From Streptomyces mirabilis (lineage in GTDB: Bacteria > Actinomycetota > Actinomycetes > Streptomycetales > Streptomycetaceae): 64,000 nucleotides of DNA. This document shows, piece after piece, positions 1 to 7,955 of the stretch. The position numbers were made by a program, and so were the translations under genes. Numbering within the stretch: position 1 is the first letter of the stretch; each line of letters opens with the position of its first letter. The stretch spans positions 4,774,001-4,838,000 of the forward strand of contig NZ_CP074102.1 in assembly GCF_018310535.1 (NCBI RefSeq). The letters are read 5' to 3'. The notes under the pieces were generated by a model. That model saw only the letters and a list, made by a program, of their open reading frames with translations. It was not told the origin of the DNA and did no database searches.

Positions 1-1
1 G

Positions 2-238
2 GGCATCGTCCCGGCCGACCCGCGCGTCGACACCATCCGCCCCGACCTCACCACGGTCCCCCTGCACGGCGTCGAACCGAGCCACGTCGTGCTCGCGACC
101 CGCGCCGACGACCGCAGCCGCCTCGTGACGGCCTTCCGCAAGTGCGCCCAGGCCCACCTGACCGGTCCCGGGTCTCAGGGCCAGAGCAGCTCCTTGCGCC
201 AGCCTCCGCCCTCCGGAGAGGCTTCCGTACGGCGGTAG
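2..238 (+). CDS. LysR-type regulator, C-terminal fragment (cut by window start)
   Basis: An open frame enters from the left edge and ends at TAG 236-238, giving about 78 residues. The sequence resembles the last part of a LysR substrate-binding domain: a GIVPADPRVD stretch, a strand of the type VPLHGVEPSHVVLATR, then a helix (RSRLVTAFRKCAQAHL) and a loose tail. Such domains bind a small effector that modulates DNA binding. Its 3' end overlaps the convergent flavoenzyme gene by about 64 bases, so either the tail is a real extension or the two genes share their ends. The HTH domain lies outside the window, so the family call is moderate. Confidence 0.5.
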   Translation, partial: GIVPADPRVDTIRPDLTTVPLHGVEPSHVVLATRADDRSRLVTAFRKCAQAHLTGPGSQGQSSSLRQPPPSGEASVRR

Positions 239-846
239 ACGAGCCGTACGTGCCGACGCCTCGCGTCTCCCTGGAAGAACTCCACCTCTTCCGGCCGGAG
301 GCGGTAGAGGGTCCACGTCGGGGCCGGGGCGTCGGGCTCGCGCTGAGCGCGGTCCCAGGCCTCGTCCGAGACCCGCCCCAACTCCGCTACGGAACCCAGC
401 ACTTCACTCTGCCCGCCCACGAGCGCGGCGGCCAGCGCCTCCGTCGAACGGGCGTGCAGATCCGCCTGCCCCTCCTCGGCCGGGGCGACCTCGACCGGCC
501 CCCGCAGCCGGATCTGACGGCCCTGGGCGGGCCAGTAGAACCCCAGAGCCGCGTACGGGCGCGCGGCCAGCTGGCGGCCCTTGCGGCTGGTGACATGGCT
601 CGCGAAGGCCCAGCCGTCCGCGTCCGCGCCGTGCAGCATCACGATCCGGACGTCGGGGAGCCCGTCCTCGTCCGCCGTCGCCAGCGACATCGTGTGCGGT
701 TCGCTCTGCCCCGCCGCGACCGCGTCCGCGAACCACTCCGTGAACAGGGGGAGCGGTTCGGCGGGTGTGGATGCCGGGTCGAAGGAGGGCAGCTCTACGT
801 CCCACACCCGCAGTGACCTGAGCAGCTCGTGAAGATCCGTTCCCAT
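175..846 (-). CDS. Pyridoxine/pyridoxamine 5'-phosphate oxidase-like FMN flavoprotein
   Basis: A 223-residue protein of the PNPOx split-barrel family. After a helical N-terminus it has the core FMN-barrel strands (DGLPDVRIVMLHGAD, GWAFASHVTSRKGRQL, AALGFYWPAQGRQIRLRGPVE) and ends with a PdxH-like C-terminus (WTLYRLRPEEVEFFQGDARRRHVR) that in true PdxH helps bind PLP/FMN. That layout and length match PdxH, which oxidises PNP or PMP to PLP in the cytosol; F420-binding relatives exist, so the substrate is not certain. I chose ATG 844-846 (MGTDLHELLR) over an upstream in-frame ATG whose extra 32 residues look non-coding. It converges on the LysR-type fragment. No partner gene is obvious. Confidence 0.75.
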   Translation of the reverse strand: MGTDLHELLRSLRVWDVELPSFDPASTPAEPLPLFTEWFADAVAAGQSEPHTMSLATADEDGLPDVRIVMLHGADADGWAFASHVTSRKGRQLAARPYAALGFYWPAQGRQIRLRGPVEVAPAEEGQADLHARSTEALAAALVGGQSEVLGSVAELGRVSDEAWDRAQREPDAPAPTWTLYRLRPEEVEFFQGDARRRHVRLVYRRTEASPEGGGWRKELLWP

Positions 847-856
847 GCCCCAAGTA

Positions 857-1270
857 TCACTCGGAGGTCCGACAAAGCTGCGCCGTGAGCACCCCGTGCA
901 GCAGCTCCGCGTCCACGAACTCACCCACCTCCGGTGCGCCATGCCCCCAGCTCAGGGGGTATGTGTTCCCCTCCGGCGCGGGTACGCCCACGTACTCGTC
1001 GTGCGCCGAACGCGTGAACCGGCGGGCGCCGGGCGGCCAGGCGTGCTCCGCGCCCTCGCCGGGTGCCAGCAGGAAGTACGTCCAGCGGCAGCCGTTGGAT
1101 TCCCTGACGACCGGTCCGGGGTGACCGTCGGTGAGCGCGACGAGGTGGTGCAGCACGGCTTCCCCGCGTACGCCGCACACGCGGATGGCGTCGAAGTGGA
1201 CCCCGGCGAGGCGTAGTTGAAGACCGGACCTCGGGACCCAATTCGGGGTGAGTTTGTTCGTCATGACCAT
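857..1270 (-). CDS. Conserved actinomycete protein of unknown function
   Basis: A 137-residue protein of a type often found beside XRE/DUF397 genes in streptomycetes. It has alternating strands (LQLRLAGVHFDAIRV, GPVVRESNGCRWTYFLLAPG) and a C-terminal part (YVGVPAPEGNTYPLSWGHG). The pattern of a leading AVRV-like strand, then G-x-V-I and a Y-F-L-P-G segment followed by a P-rich W motif is what I recall for small proteins annotated only as hypothetical. No catalytic motif is visible. Two starts are possible, 1270 and 1264, neither with a strong Shine-Dalgarno. It is divergent from the XRE gene and shares the intergenic inverted repeat at 1302-1316, so the two may be co-regulated. Confidence 0.6.
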   Translation of the reverse strand: MVMTNKLTPNWVPRSGLQLRLAGVHFDAIRVCGVRGEAVLHHLVALTDGHPGPVVRESNGCRWTYFLLAPGEGAEHAWPPGARRFTRSAHDEYVGVPAPEGNTYPLSWGHGAPEVGEFVDAELLHGVLTAQLCRTSE

Positions 1271-1301
1271 GAGCGTGCCGGTGGTTGCGTAGCGTGACTA
1301 G

Positions 1302-1316
1302 GTGGACACGGTCCAC
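1302..1316. promoter_or_regulatory. Perfect inverted repeat, likely XRE operator
   Basis: GTGGAC-ACG-GTCCAC is a perfect 6+3+6 palindrome between the divergent starts at 1270 (-) and about 1336 (+). XRE/DUF5753 regulators commonly bind such sites at their own promoters; that binding is inferred. Confidence 0.5.
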
Positions 1317-1335
1317 ATTGCCGGTTGTGGGGAGG

Positions 1336-2166
1336 ATGGTGGTCGTTGTGGGGGCGAATGGTGGGGCGTCCGTGGGGCGCAGGTTGGTGGGGGAGCTGTT
1401 GCGCATTCAGCGGGGGGTGCGGGGGCTTACGCAGAAGGAGGCCGGTGAGCTGCTGCTCGTCTCCGAGTCGATCTTCGGAGCGTACGAGAGGGCCGAGCGG
1501 ATCCCGCCGATCGAGTTCCTCAAGGATGCGGACAAGGGGCTGGATGCGAAGGGTGCGCTGCTCGCGTGCATCGAGATCATCGAGAGGGAGAAGTACCCGC
1601 CGACATTCCTTGATTGGGTGCGGCTGGAGCGGCGAGCGCGGGTGATCAGCGCGTACGAAACGATGCTCATCCCTGGGCTGCTTCAGACACCGGCGTACGC
1701 GCGGGCGCTGTACGAAGCGCGGCGACCGGCGTACACCGAGGAGGAGATCGAGCGCCATGTATCGGCTCGGTTGGAACGGCAGTCGGTATTCAGGCGCAAC
1801 CCGCCGCCGTACGTGGGATACGTGATCGAGGAGTCGGTTCTGGAGCGAGATCTCGGGAGCGAGGAAGTGCTGAGGGAGCAGTTAGAGCACATCCTGCAGT
1901 GCAGCCTGAGGATGAAGCACCACCTCACGGTTCAGGTGATGCCGACCAAGCGGTACACGCACGCCGGGCTGATGGGGCCACTGAAGCTGATGAGTACCGA
2001 GGAGGGGCGCAATCTGGTGTACGAGGAGGCGCGCGGCGGCGATAGGTTGATCCATAAGCCGGAGCAAGTATCCGATCTGTTCGACCTCTTCGGCATCCTG
2101 CGGGCGGAGGCGCTCGACCCCTGGGAGTCCGCAAAGCTCATCAAGCAGAAAGCGGGAGAACTGTGA
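1336..2166 (+). CDS. XRE-family regulator with DUF5753 domain
   Basis: About 276 residues. An N-terminal helix-turn-helix (GRRLVGELLRIQRGVRGLTQKEAGELL, then SESIFGAYERAER) is followed by a DUF5753 domain with its usual landmarks: ARVISAYETMLIPGLLQTPAYARAL, an RQ...FRR segment, VIEESVLER, an LQVMPTKRYTHAG-like strand, and a final YEEARGGDR..KPEQVSDLFDLFGILRAEAL. These proteins pair with a downstream DUF397 partner and are linked to developmental control in streptomycetes, as in the BldB/WhiJ-type systems. The start is uncertain: GGGAGG lies directly against ATG 1336, so GTG 1339 or 1348 would be better spaced. Its stop overlaps the DUF397 start by four bases. Codon use is a little less GC-rich than its neighbours. 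Confidence 0.85.
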   Translation: MVVVVGANGGASVGRRLVGELLRIQRGVRGLTQKEAGELLLVSESIFGAYERAERIPPIEFLKDADKGLDAKGALLACIEIIEREKYPPTFLDWVRLERRARVISAYETMLIPGLLQTPAYARALYEARRPAYTEEEIERHVSARLERQSVFRRNPPPYVGYVIEESVLERDLGSEEVLREQLEHILQCSLRMKHHLTVQVMPTKRYTHAGLMGPLKLMSTEEGRNLVYEEARGGDRLIHKPEQVSDLFDLFGILRAEALDPWESAKLIKQKAGEL

Positions 2167-2342
2167 ACGCGACCGAATTGGCCTGGTTCAAGTCGAGCTA
2201 CAGCGGCAATGAAGGCGGCGAATGCCTCGAAATAGCAACCCGCTCCGAAACGGTCCACATCCGCGACTCAAAGAACCTCACCGGCCCCACCCTCGCCGTC
2301 ACCCCCACCACCTGGACGGCCTTCCTCCGTACCGTCCGTTGA
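2163..2342 (+). CDS. DUF397 small protein
   Basis: A 59-residue protein starting at GTG 2163, whose GTGA overlaps the TGA of the XRE gene, so the two are translationally coupled. It has the DUF397 signature: W-F-K-S-S-Y-S-G, then GGECLEIA, then VHIRDSKNLTGPTLAVTPTTWTAFL. In the WhiJ-type model the DUF397 protein binds and releases the XRE partner from DNA; the role here is inferred from pairing. Its own TGA overlaps a TTG that starts the lipoprotein frame, so three genes are linked by four-base overlaps. Confidence 0.85.
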   Translation: MNATELAWFKSSYSGNEGGECLEIATRSETVHIRDSKNLTGPTLAVTPTTWTAFLRTVR

Positions 2343-3679
2343 GGCGCTCAGCGGGCGTCGCTCTCAGCGGCGCCCTCCTGCTCCCCCTCGCCGCCTGCGG
2401 CCCCCTCGCGGAGGACCCCAAGTCCTCGATCTCCGCCCCCGAGGTCTTCTATCTGCGTCCCGTCGGTGACAAATCGGGGCCCAAGGCCAAGATGCCGTTC
2501 CATCTGCAGGCCGAGGACGTCAAGGCGACCAGCCGCTACGGCACGCAGGATCACCGGCTGACCGTCGACGTGCGCGGGTCCGAGGGCGTCGTACGGCTGA
2601 AGGCGGTCGGCCTGCGCAAGGGCGGGACCCGGTGCATCAACGACACCGTGCGTGCCATCTGCGACGTCAGCGGTGCCTACGACAGCTGGTCGGACCTGGA
2701 CCGTGTCCACCCGGTCGCCGCCGAGGGCAGCAAACCCGGCGACACCGGCATCGTGCGCTTCACGTTCACCACGAAGGACGGGAAGACGCTCACCACCCGC
2801 ACCCGGGTCGTGGTCGGCGAGCCCGTGGTGAAGGTGCGAACACTCAAGGTCATCAAGGACGTGCGCCCCGGCGCCGACGTGACCGTACCGGTCGTCGTCC
2901 GCAATGACGGCGAGGTGCCGGTGAAGGGGCTCGCCCTCGAACTCGGCTCCGGGGACCTGGACTTCCGGCAGCGGTACGCCAACTGCCTTTACCCGCCTCA
3001 GCATCACGGCCACACGGCCGTCTGCCGGTTTCCCGACCTGCGTGTCCCGCCGGGTGGGTCCGTCGTCCTGCATCCGGCCCTGCGCCTGCGCGCGTCGAAG
3101 ACGCGGATGTACGGCTCCTTCAGTCAGGAGGCCTGGCCGCTGGACTCGGGGCCCGGACAGTACACCGTGGTGCCGCCGGGCGGCGACCACGGTGACGGCC
3201 CACCCCTGACCGCCGAGGCCGTGCGCGGCGCCGACGACACCGACGGCACGTTCGCCGAGGGAGGCGTCTTCACCGACGTGCGTCTGGACACCCACGCCGA
3301 CTACGAGGTCTTCGACGTCGAACTGCGGGGCAGCCCCGGCACGAAGCGCTCGCTGCGGCTCAAGGTCCGCAACAACGGGCCCGGCATCCCCGGCGCCGGT
3401 ACGAAGCTGCTGTTCACGCCGCCGCCCGGCACCGTGCTGGAAGAACCCATGGAGGCCATCGACGAGGACGCGTACGAGCCGTACTGCGACTCCGACGGCC
3501 CGGCGTACAGCTGCCTCGTGGGCCGACTCGACCCCGGCAAGACCCGTGACTTCGAGTTCACCCTGAGCCTCGACGGGCCGGGGCAGGGCGGCGTGGCCCT
3601 CCAGGACACCGAGCCGTCCACCGGCCGCCGCGACCCGAACCCGGCCAACGACACGGCTCCTGTCACCGTTCTGCCCTGA
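2339..3679 (+). CDS. Secreted lipoprotein with CARDB/DUF11-like repeats
   Basis: About 446 residues from TTG 2339, which overlaps the DUF397 stop (TTGA). The N-terminus is a lipoprotein signal: R-R, a hydrophobic run, and the lipobox LAAC near residue 20, so the protein should be diacylated and held on the outer face of the membrane. The rest is beta-rich. Two segments resemble CARDB/DUF11 repeats: DVTVPVVVRNDGEVPVKGLALELG and RSLRLKVRNNGPGIPGAGTKLLFTPPPGTVLEEP. Cysteines are spread through the extracellular part and may form disulfides. No enzyme motif is seen; adhesion or cell-wall scaffolding is a guess. A TTG start without a clear Shine-Dalgarno suggests dependence on upstream translation. 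The frame opens further upstream, but that part overlaps DUF397. Confidence 0.7.
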   Translation: MRRSAGVALSGALLLPLAACGPLAEDPKSSISAPEVFYLRPVGDKSGPKAKMPFHLQAEDVKATSRYGTQDHRLTVDVRGSEGVVRLKAVGLRKGGTRCINDTVRAICDVSGAYDSWSDLDRVHPVAAEGSKPGDTGIVRFTFTTKDGKTLTTRTRVVVGEPVVKVRTLKVIKDVRPGADVTVPVVVRNDGEVPVKGLALELGSGDLDFRQRYANCLYPPQHHGHTAVCRFPDLRVPPGGSVVLHPALRLRASKTRMYGSFSQEAWPLDSGPGQYTVVPPGGDHGDGPPLTAEAVRGADDTDGTFAEGGVFTDVRLDTHADYEVFDVELRGSPGTKRSLRLKVRNNGPGIPGAGTKLLFTPPPGTVLEEPMEAIDEDAYEPYCDSDGPAYSCLVGRLDPGKTRDFEFTLSLDGPGQGGVALQDTEPSTGRRDPNPANDTAPVTVLP

Positions 3680-3688
3680 CCTCCCGTG

Positions 3689-3717
3689 TCCCTGGCGCAC
3701 CCCCGTGACGCCAGGGA
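3689..3717 (+). terminator. Hairpin after the lipoprotein gene
   Basis: TCCCTGGCG and CGCCAGGGA pair over nine bases with an 11-base loop, ten bases after the stop at 3679. No U-tract follows, which is usual for streptomycete terminators. Confidence 0.6.
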
Positions 3718-3838
3718 ACGGAAGGGGCTGTCGCGTTTTCCGCTGCCTCTAAGATGTGGCGCGGATCGGCCTGTGCGGGAGGACCGAACGTGTCAGCGAC
3801 GCGGCTGAACACGCCAGTCACCGCCGCGGTGTTGTGAG

Positions 3839-4822
3839 GTGCCTGTTTTGTACAGCGTTGCCCTGCCGAAGATGGTGCTCGCGAGAACGGCGGGAACCGG
3901 ATACGAGGCCGGCCGCCTCGCCCGGGAAGCGGGGATCCCGGCGTGGGCCATGGACAGCGACGACATCACCGTCGCCAACGACTGCTTCCTGCGGACCCTG
4001 GTACTGGCCGAGCACCACCACGGTGTGCCCGACGTCGGACTGCGCGTCGGCGCCGACTTCGCGCCCGGCCAACTCGGTGTCTACGACTACCTGTTCACCA
4101 CGGCACGGACTCTCGGGGAGGGCTACGCGGCGAGCGGGCGGTATGTGGACCTGATCACCGGTGTGGGGCAGTGCGCCGTCGTGGCCGCCACGGAGAGAGT
4201 CGTGCGGGTGACGTTCTCGCTGGCCGAGGACGAGGACCGGGGGCGGGAGCTGGCCATCCAGACCGGGATGTCCGACCTGCTCTCCCGCTCCCGCTGGGCG
4301 ACCGGACGGCCGATCGGAGCCGTGGAGGTAAGCCTGCGGCAGCGCGCACCGCGCAGGTCCACCATGTTCAGCGACTTCCTCGGCACCACCCGGATCACGT
4401 ACGGGGCCGACACCGACAGCGTGACCCTGCGTGCCGCCGATCTGGAGCTGCCGCTGCGCACCGCGGATCCCGCCCTCGCCTCCATCATGGAGCGCCACGC
4501 CGCCTTGCTGCCGCGCATCCAGCCGCGCCCCACCAGCTGGCCCGACCGCGTCCAGCAGGCGCTGGCCGCCGCGGCGCTCGCGGAGGGCACCCTCTCCCTC
4601 ACCTCCGTCGCGCGACGGCTGACGACGAGCCCCAGAACTCTCCAGCGCCGGCTCGCCGAGGCGGGCACCACCTGGCGCCATGAGCTCGACCGCGCCCGGC
4701 AGGCGCAGTTCGCGCGGCTCCACCGGCACCCGGCCGCGCCCTCCGGCGGCAAGGCCGGTCTCCTCGGCTACTCCGACGCCCGCGCCCTGCGCCGGGCCAG
4801 ACGCCGCTGGGCCGCACGCTGA
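3839..4822 (+). CDS. AraC-family transcriptional regulator
   Basis: A 327-residue protein. The N-terminal 200 residues match the arabinose-binding-like domain found in OruR/ArgR-type AraC regulators (DDITVANDCFLRTLVLAEHH, GQLGVYDYLFTTARTLGEG, and an RFSLAEDED-like strand). The C-terminus is the AraC DNA-binding domain: LTSVARRLTTSPRTLQRRLAEAG is the first HTH, and LLGYSDARALRRARRRW is the second. The linker between the two HTHs (around PAAPSGGKAG) is unusual and lacks the normal S-V-A-E-I-A helix, so the second HTH may be damaged. GTG 3839 is the chosen start; TTG 3848 is another option. It is convergent with the thiolase-like gene. No target is evident. Confidence 0.8.
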   Translation: MPVLYSVALPKMVLARTAGTGYEAGRLAREAGIPAWAMDSDDITVANDCFLRTLVLAEHHHGVPDVGLRVGADFAPGQLGVYDYLFTTARTLGEGYAASGRYVDLITGVGQCAVVAATERVVRVTFSLAEDEDRGRELAIQTGMSDLLSRSRWATGRPIGAVEVSLRQRAPRRSTMFSDFLGTTRITYGADTDSVTLRAADLELPLRTADPALASIMERHAALLPRIQPRPTSWPDRVQQALAAAALAEGTLSLTSVARRLTTSPRTLQRRLAEAGTTWRHELDRARQAQFARLHRHPAAPSGGKAGLLGYSDARALRRARRRWAAR

Positions 4823-4886
4823 ACCGCTGCCCGGCCCCTGTCCGCCCCAGCGCCGACGGGGCCGACCGTCCGAGCACCACCGGCCC

Positions 4887-6053
4887 CTACCGCCCCAGCA
4901 CCACTGTCCCCGACGAGCAGAACCACCCGCCCGTCCCGGAGGCCACCGCCAGCTCAGGGAGGCGTCCGCCCGCCTTCCTGACCTGCCGTTCCCCGGCCTC
5001 CCCGCGCAGTTGCCGTACGGCCTCCACCAGGAGGAACAGGCCCCGCATGCCCGGATGTTGGGCCGAGAGTCCGCCCCCGTCCGTGTTCACGGGCAGCTCT
5101 CCGCCCACCGTCAGGCGCCCCTTCTCCACGAACTGACCGCCCTCGCCCTTCGCGCAGAAGCCCAGGTCCTCCAGGGTCACGAGGGTCATGTAGGTGAAGG
5201 CGTCGTAGATCTCGGCCACGTCGATCTCGTCGGGCCGCACCCCCGCCCGCTCGAAGGCGAGGCGTCCGCTCACCGCCGCGGGGGAGACCGTGAAGTCCGG
5301 CCACTCGGACATCGTCGTGTGCGAGACGTGCTCGCCGGTGCCGAGGATCCACACGGGGGCCGTACGGCAGTCCCGTACGTACTCCTCGGCCGCCAGCAGC
5401 ACCGCCGCGCCGCCGTCGGAGCGCAGACAGCAGTGCAGCTTGGTGAAGGGGTCGGCGATCATCGGGCCGGACAGGACGTCGTCGGTGGTGATCGGGGTGC
5501 GGAACATCGCCTCCGGGTTCAGCGCCGCGTTCGCCCTGGCCTGGACGGCCACCGACGCGAGCTGTTCGAGTGTCGTGCCGTACTCGTGCATGTGGCGGCG
5601 CGCGGCCATCGCGTACTTGGCGATGAGTGTGTGGCCGTAGGGGACCTCGAACTGGAGAGGACCCCGGGCGCCGAAGGAGAGGTTGCCGGTGCGGCGGCCC
5701 GCCTTGATGTCGGCGCGGGCGGTCGAGCCGTAGACGAGGAGGACGGCGCGGGTGTGGCCCGCCGCGATCGCGTCCGCCGCGTGCGCGGCCATGACCTCCC
5801 AGGTGGAACCGCCGACAGCGGTGGAGTCGACCCAGGTGGGGCGCAGGCCCAGGTACTCGGCCACCTCGACCGGCGGCAGGGTGCCGAGGCCCGCCGACGC
5901 GAATCCGTCGACCAGCGAGCGGTCCATCCCCGCGTCCGCCAGCGCACGCCTGGCGGCCTGGGCGTGCAGGGCGTAGGGCGTCGCGTCGTCCACGCGACCG
6001 CAGTCCGAGAGGGAGACACCCACGACGGCGACCTTGCGCTTCCCCGGAGTCAT
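4887..6053 (-). CDS. Thiolase-fold lipid-transfer/acetyl-CoA acetyltransferase-like protein without the catalytic Cys
   Basis: 388 residues of the SCP-x/Ltp thiolase family (KVAVVGVSLSDCGRVDD..., RARANAALNPEAMF, EIYDAFTYMTLVTLEDLGFC, LPVNTDGGGLSAQHPGMRG). In true thiolases the nucleophilic Cys starts the helix after the N-N-x-C turn. Here that helix reads VGGSTWEVMAAHAADAIAAG, with no Cys, as in the Ltp2-like branch that carries out retro-aldol cleavage of side-chain acyl-CoAs. The conserved Tyr in EIYDAF and the GGG loop are kept. Ltp2 needs a DUF35 partner; one is encoded at 13039. ATG 6053 is three bases from operator A, so repression would block transcription here. Confidence 0.8.
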   Translation of the reverse strand: MTPGKRKVAVVGVSLSDCGRVDDATPYALHAQAARRALADAGMDRSLVDGFASAGLGTLPPVEVAEYLGLRPTWVDSTAVGGSTWEVMAAHAADAIAAGHTRAVLLVYGSTARADIKAGRRTGNLSFGARGPLQFEVPYGHTLIAKYAMAARRHMHEYGTTLEQLASVAVQARANAALNPEAMFRTPITTDDVLSGPMIADPFTKLHCCLRSDGGAAVLLAAEEYVRDCRTAPVWILGTGEHVSHTTMSEWPDFTVSPAAVSGRLAFERAGVRPDEIDVAEIYDAFTYMTLVTLEDLGFCAKGEGGQFVEKGRLTVGGELPVNTDGGGLSAQHPGMRGLFLLVEAVRQLRGEAGERQVRKAGGRLPELAVASGTGGWFCSSGTVVLGR

Positions 6054-6055
6054 GA

Positions 6056-6074
6056 ATCTGACGGTACATCAGAT
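6056..6074. promoter_or_regulatory. Operator A (TGACGGNNCGTCA family)
   Basis: ATCTGACGGTACATCAGAT lies three bases upstream of the thiolase-like start codon. The 13-bp core differs from the shared consensus at one position. It faces operator B across the divergent promoter region. Confidence 0.7.
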
Positions 6075-6129
6075 GTGGCGGCGCGCGGGAGGTCGTCACG
6101 GCTCTGGGCATCCGTACCGCACGGCGCTA

Positions 6130-6148
6130 ATGTGACGGACCGTCAGAT
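6130..6148. promoter_or_regulatory. Operator B (TGACGGNNCGTCA family, exact)
   Basis: ATGTGACGGACCGTCAGAT has the exact core and lies 20 bases before the acyl-CoA dehydrogenase start, where it would cover the transcription start or leader. Confidence 0.8.
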
Positions 6149-6167
6149 CGGGAGAAAGGGCCTGGCC

Positions 6168-7358
6168 ATGGACGCCCGTTTCACCGCCGAACAGGACGAG
6201 ATCCGCCGCACCCTGCGGGAACTCCTGCTCAAGCGCTGCGGTCCGGAGGAGGTGCGGTCGGCCGTGCGCACCGGGGTCGGATACGACACCGGGCTCTGGG
6301 AAGCACTCGCACAGCAGCTTGGGCTGCCGGGGCTCGCCCTGCCCACGGCGTACGGCGGGGTCGGCTGCTCGTTCGCCGACCTCGCCCTCGCCTGCGAGGA
6401 GTCGGGGCGGGCCCTCGCGCCCTCGCCGCTGCTCGCCACGGCCGCCCTCGCGGCCCCGCTGATCCTCGCCCTCGGCACCGGCGCACAGCGCGCCGCGCTG
6501 CTGCCCGGGATCGCGGCCGGTGAGCTGACCGCCGCCCTCGCGGTACCGGGCGCCGGGCTTCCCACCGCGCTCGGCCTGGTCGGCGACAACGCCGGGGACT
6601 GGGCGGGCGGCGGCCGGGCCGGGGGCGTACAGGCCCGGCGGGGCGAGGAGGGCGGCTGGCGCCTCTACGGAGAGGTGGAACAGGTCCTCGACGGGCACAG
6701 CGCCGGGCTCCTGCTGGTCGCCGCGCACACCGGGGGGTTCGCCCGGGCCCGGACCCGGATCTTCCTCGTGACGGAGGGCGCCCAGGGACTCGTGCGGATG
6801 CGGCAGACGTCGTTGGACGAGACGCGTGCGCAGGGGCGGGTGCAACTGCGGCAGGTGCGGGCCGAGTTGCTGGGCGAGGAGGAAGGCGACGTGCTCGGCG
6901 CGCTCGCCTCCGTCGGGGACAGCGCCGCCGCCCTGCTCGCCGTCGAAGCCGTCGGAGCCGCCGACCGGGCGCTGGAGCGGACCGTCGCCCACGTGCGGCA
7001 GCGGGAGCAGTTCGGGCGGGCGATCGGGTCCTTCCAGGCGGTGAAGCACCGGCTCGCGGATGTGTACGTGCGGGTGCAGGCGGCGCGGTCCGCCGCGTAC
7101 TACGCCGCCTGGGCGGCGGGGGCCGGGGGCGAGCGGGTCGGCGGGCTCGCGCTCGCCCAGGGCCTGGAGGCGCTGCGCACGGCCGCCGCCGAGGCGATCC
7201 AGCTGCACGGCGGCATCGGCTTCACCTGGGAGCACGAGGCCCAGCTGTACTTCAAGCGCGCGGCCGGCGACGAACTGCTCTTCGGGCCCGTGCACCGGCT
7301 GCGTGCGTACGCCGCCGACGCGGCGCGGCTCTTCGACGGTGCGGAGGTGGCGGTCTGA
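6168..7358 (+). CDS. Acyl-CoA dehydrogenase (FadE-like)
   Basis: 396 residues starting at ATG 6168, after a purine-rich GGGAGAAAGGG. The domain order is typical: N-terminal helices (MDARFTAEQDEIRRTLREL), a Gly/Ala-rich middle beta-domain (EAALLAV-type sequence is weak here), and a C-terminal helical domain with REQFGRAIGSFQAVKHRLADVYV, then QLHGGIGFTWEHEAQLYFKRA. It oxidises an acyl-CoA to the 2-enoyl-CoA using FAD and hands electrons to ETF. The middle domain is poorly conserved and several actinobacterial FadEs of sterol side-chain pathways work as alpha2-beta2 pairs, so a partner subunit may exist elsewhere. It overlaps the next gene by one base (TGATG), so the two form an operon under operator B. 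Confidence 0.85.
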   Translation: MDARFTAEQDEIRRTLRELLLKRCGPEEVRSAVRTGVGYDTGLWEALAQQLGLPGLALPTAYGGVGCSFADLALACEESGRALAPSPLLATAALAAPLILALGTGAQRAALLPGIAAGELTAALAVPGAGLPTALGLVGDNAGDWAGGGRAGGVQARRGEEGGWRLYGEVEQVLDGHSAGLLLVAAHTGGFARARTRIFLVTEGAQGLVRMRQTSLDETRAQGRVQLRQVRAELLGEEEGDVLGALASVGDSAAALLAVEAVGAADRALERTVAHVRQREQFGRAIGSFQAVKHRLADVYVRVQAARSAAYYAAWAAGAGGERVGGLALAQGLEALRTAAAEAIQLHGGIGFTWEHEAQLYFKRAAGDELLFGPVHRLRAYAADAARLFDGAEVAV

Positions 7359-7870
7359 TGGCGCCGGGAATCCGGTCACGAGCCGTCGTACGGAGTGTGC
7401 AGAAGGTGTCCTCGACGCGGGCCTTCGCCCGGGTCGCCCCGCACCTCGTCCCGGCCCTCGACCGCGCGGTGCACCGGCTGACGCGCGGCAAGGTGCTGCT
7501 CAGCGCGCAGCTGCTGCCGGGGATCGTGCTGACCGTGCGGGGGGCCCGCAGCGGGCTCGAGCGGCGCACGCCACTGGCCTGTATGCCAGAGGGGGCACAG
7601 GGGCAAAAGGGGGCAGGCAGCTGGATTCTCATCGGGTCCAACTTCGGGCGCACCGATCATCCGGCCTGGACCGCCAACCTCCTCGCCCATCCGGACGCCG
7701 TCATCAGCTGGCAGGGCGAGGACATCCCCGTGACGGCCCGTCTGCTGGAGGGGCAGGAGCGGGACGCGGTCTGGAAGGCGGTGCTGGCGTTCTGGCCGCC
7801 GTACGCCACGTACCAGGCGCGGATCGATCGTGAGATCAGGCTGTTTCGCATCGTGCGCCGCGGCGCATAG
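7358..7870 (+). CDS. F420-dependent nitroreductase-fold (Ddn/DUF385-like) protein
   Basis: 170 residues. The family pattern is visible: LLTVRGARSGLERRTPLACMPEG-like strands (GIVLTVRGARSGLERRTPL), WILIGSNFGRTDHPAWTANLLAHPDAV, and ISWQGEDIPVTARLLEGQERDAVW, ending in an IVRR tail. These are the landmarks of the deazaflavin (F420)-dependent Ddn family of split barrels, which reduce quinones, enones or nitro groups. The gene begins at the A of the upstream TGA, so it is co-expressed with the acyl-CoA dehydrogenase. fbiC in this window shows the cofactor can be made. The substrate is unknown. A strong hairpin follows the stop. Confidence 0.8.
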   Translation: MAPGIRSRAVVRSVQKVSSTRAFARVAPHLVPALDRAVHRLTRGKVLLSAQLLPGIVLTVRGARSGLERRTPLACMPEGAQGQKGAGSWILIGSNFGRTDHPAWTANLLAHPDAVISWQGEDIPVTARLLEGQERDAVWKAVLAFWPPYATYQARIDREIRLFRIVRRGA

Positions 7871-7874
7871 TGCA

Positions 7875-7909
7875 GCGGGCGGCAGTCCACGAAGTGGACT
7901 GCCGCCCGC
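7875..7909. terminator. Strong bidirectional terminator hairpin
   Basis: A perfect 16-bp stem (7875-7890 with 7894-7909) has a GAA loop and starts four bases after the stop at 7870. It separates this operon from the convergent TetR gene. Confidence 0.85.
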
Positions 7910-7955
7910 ATGACAGGATTTGGGCCGAACAGGAGCCCCAGAAGATACGGTCGCG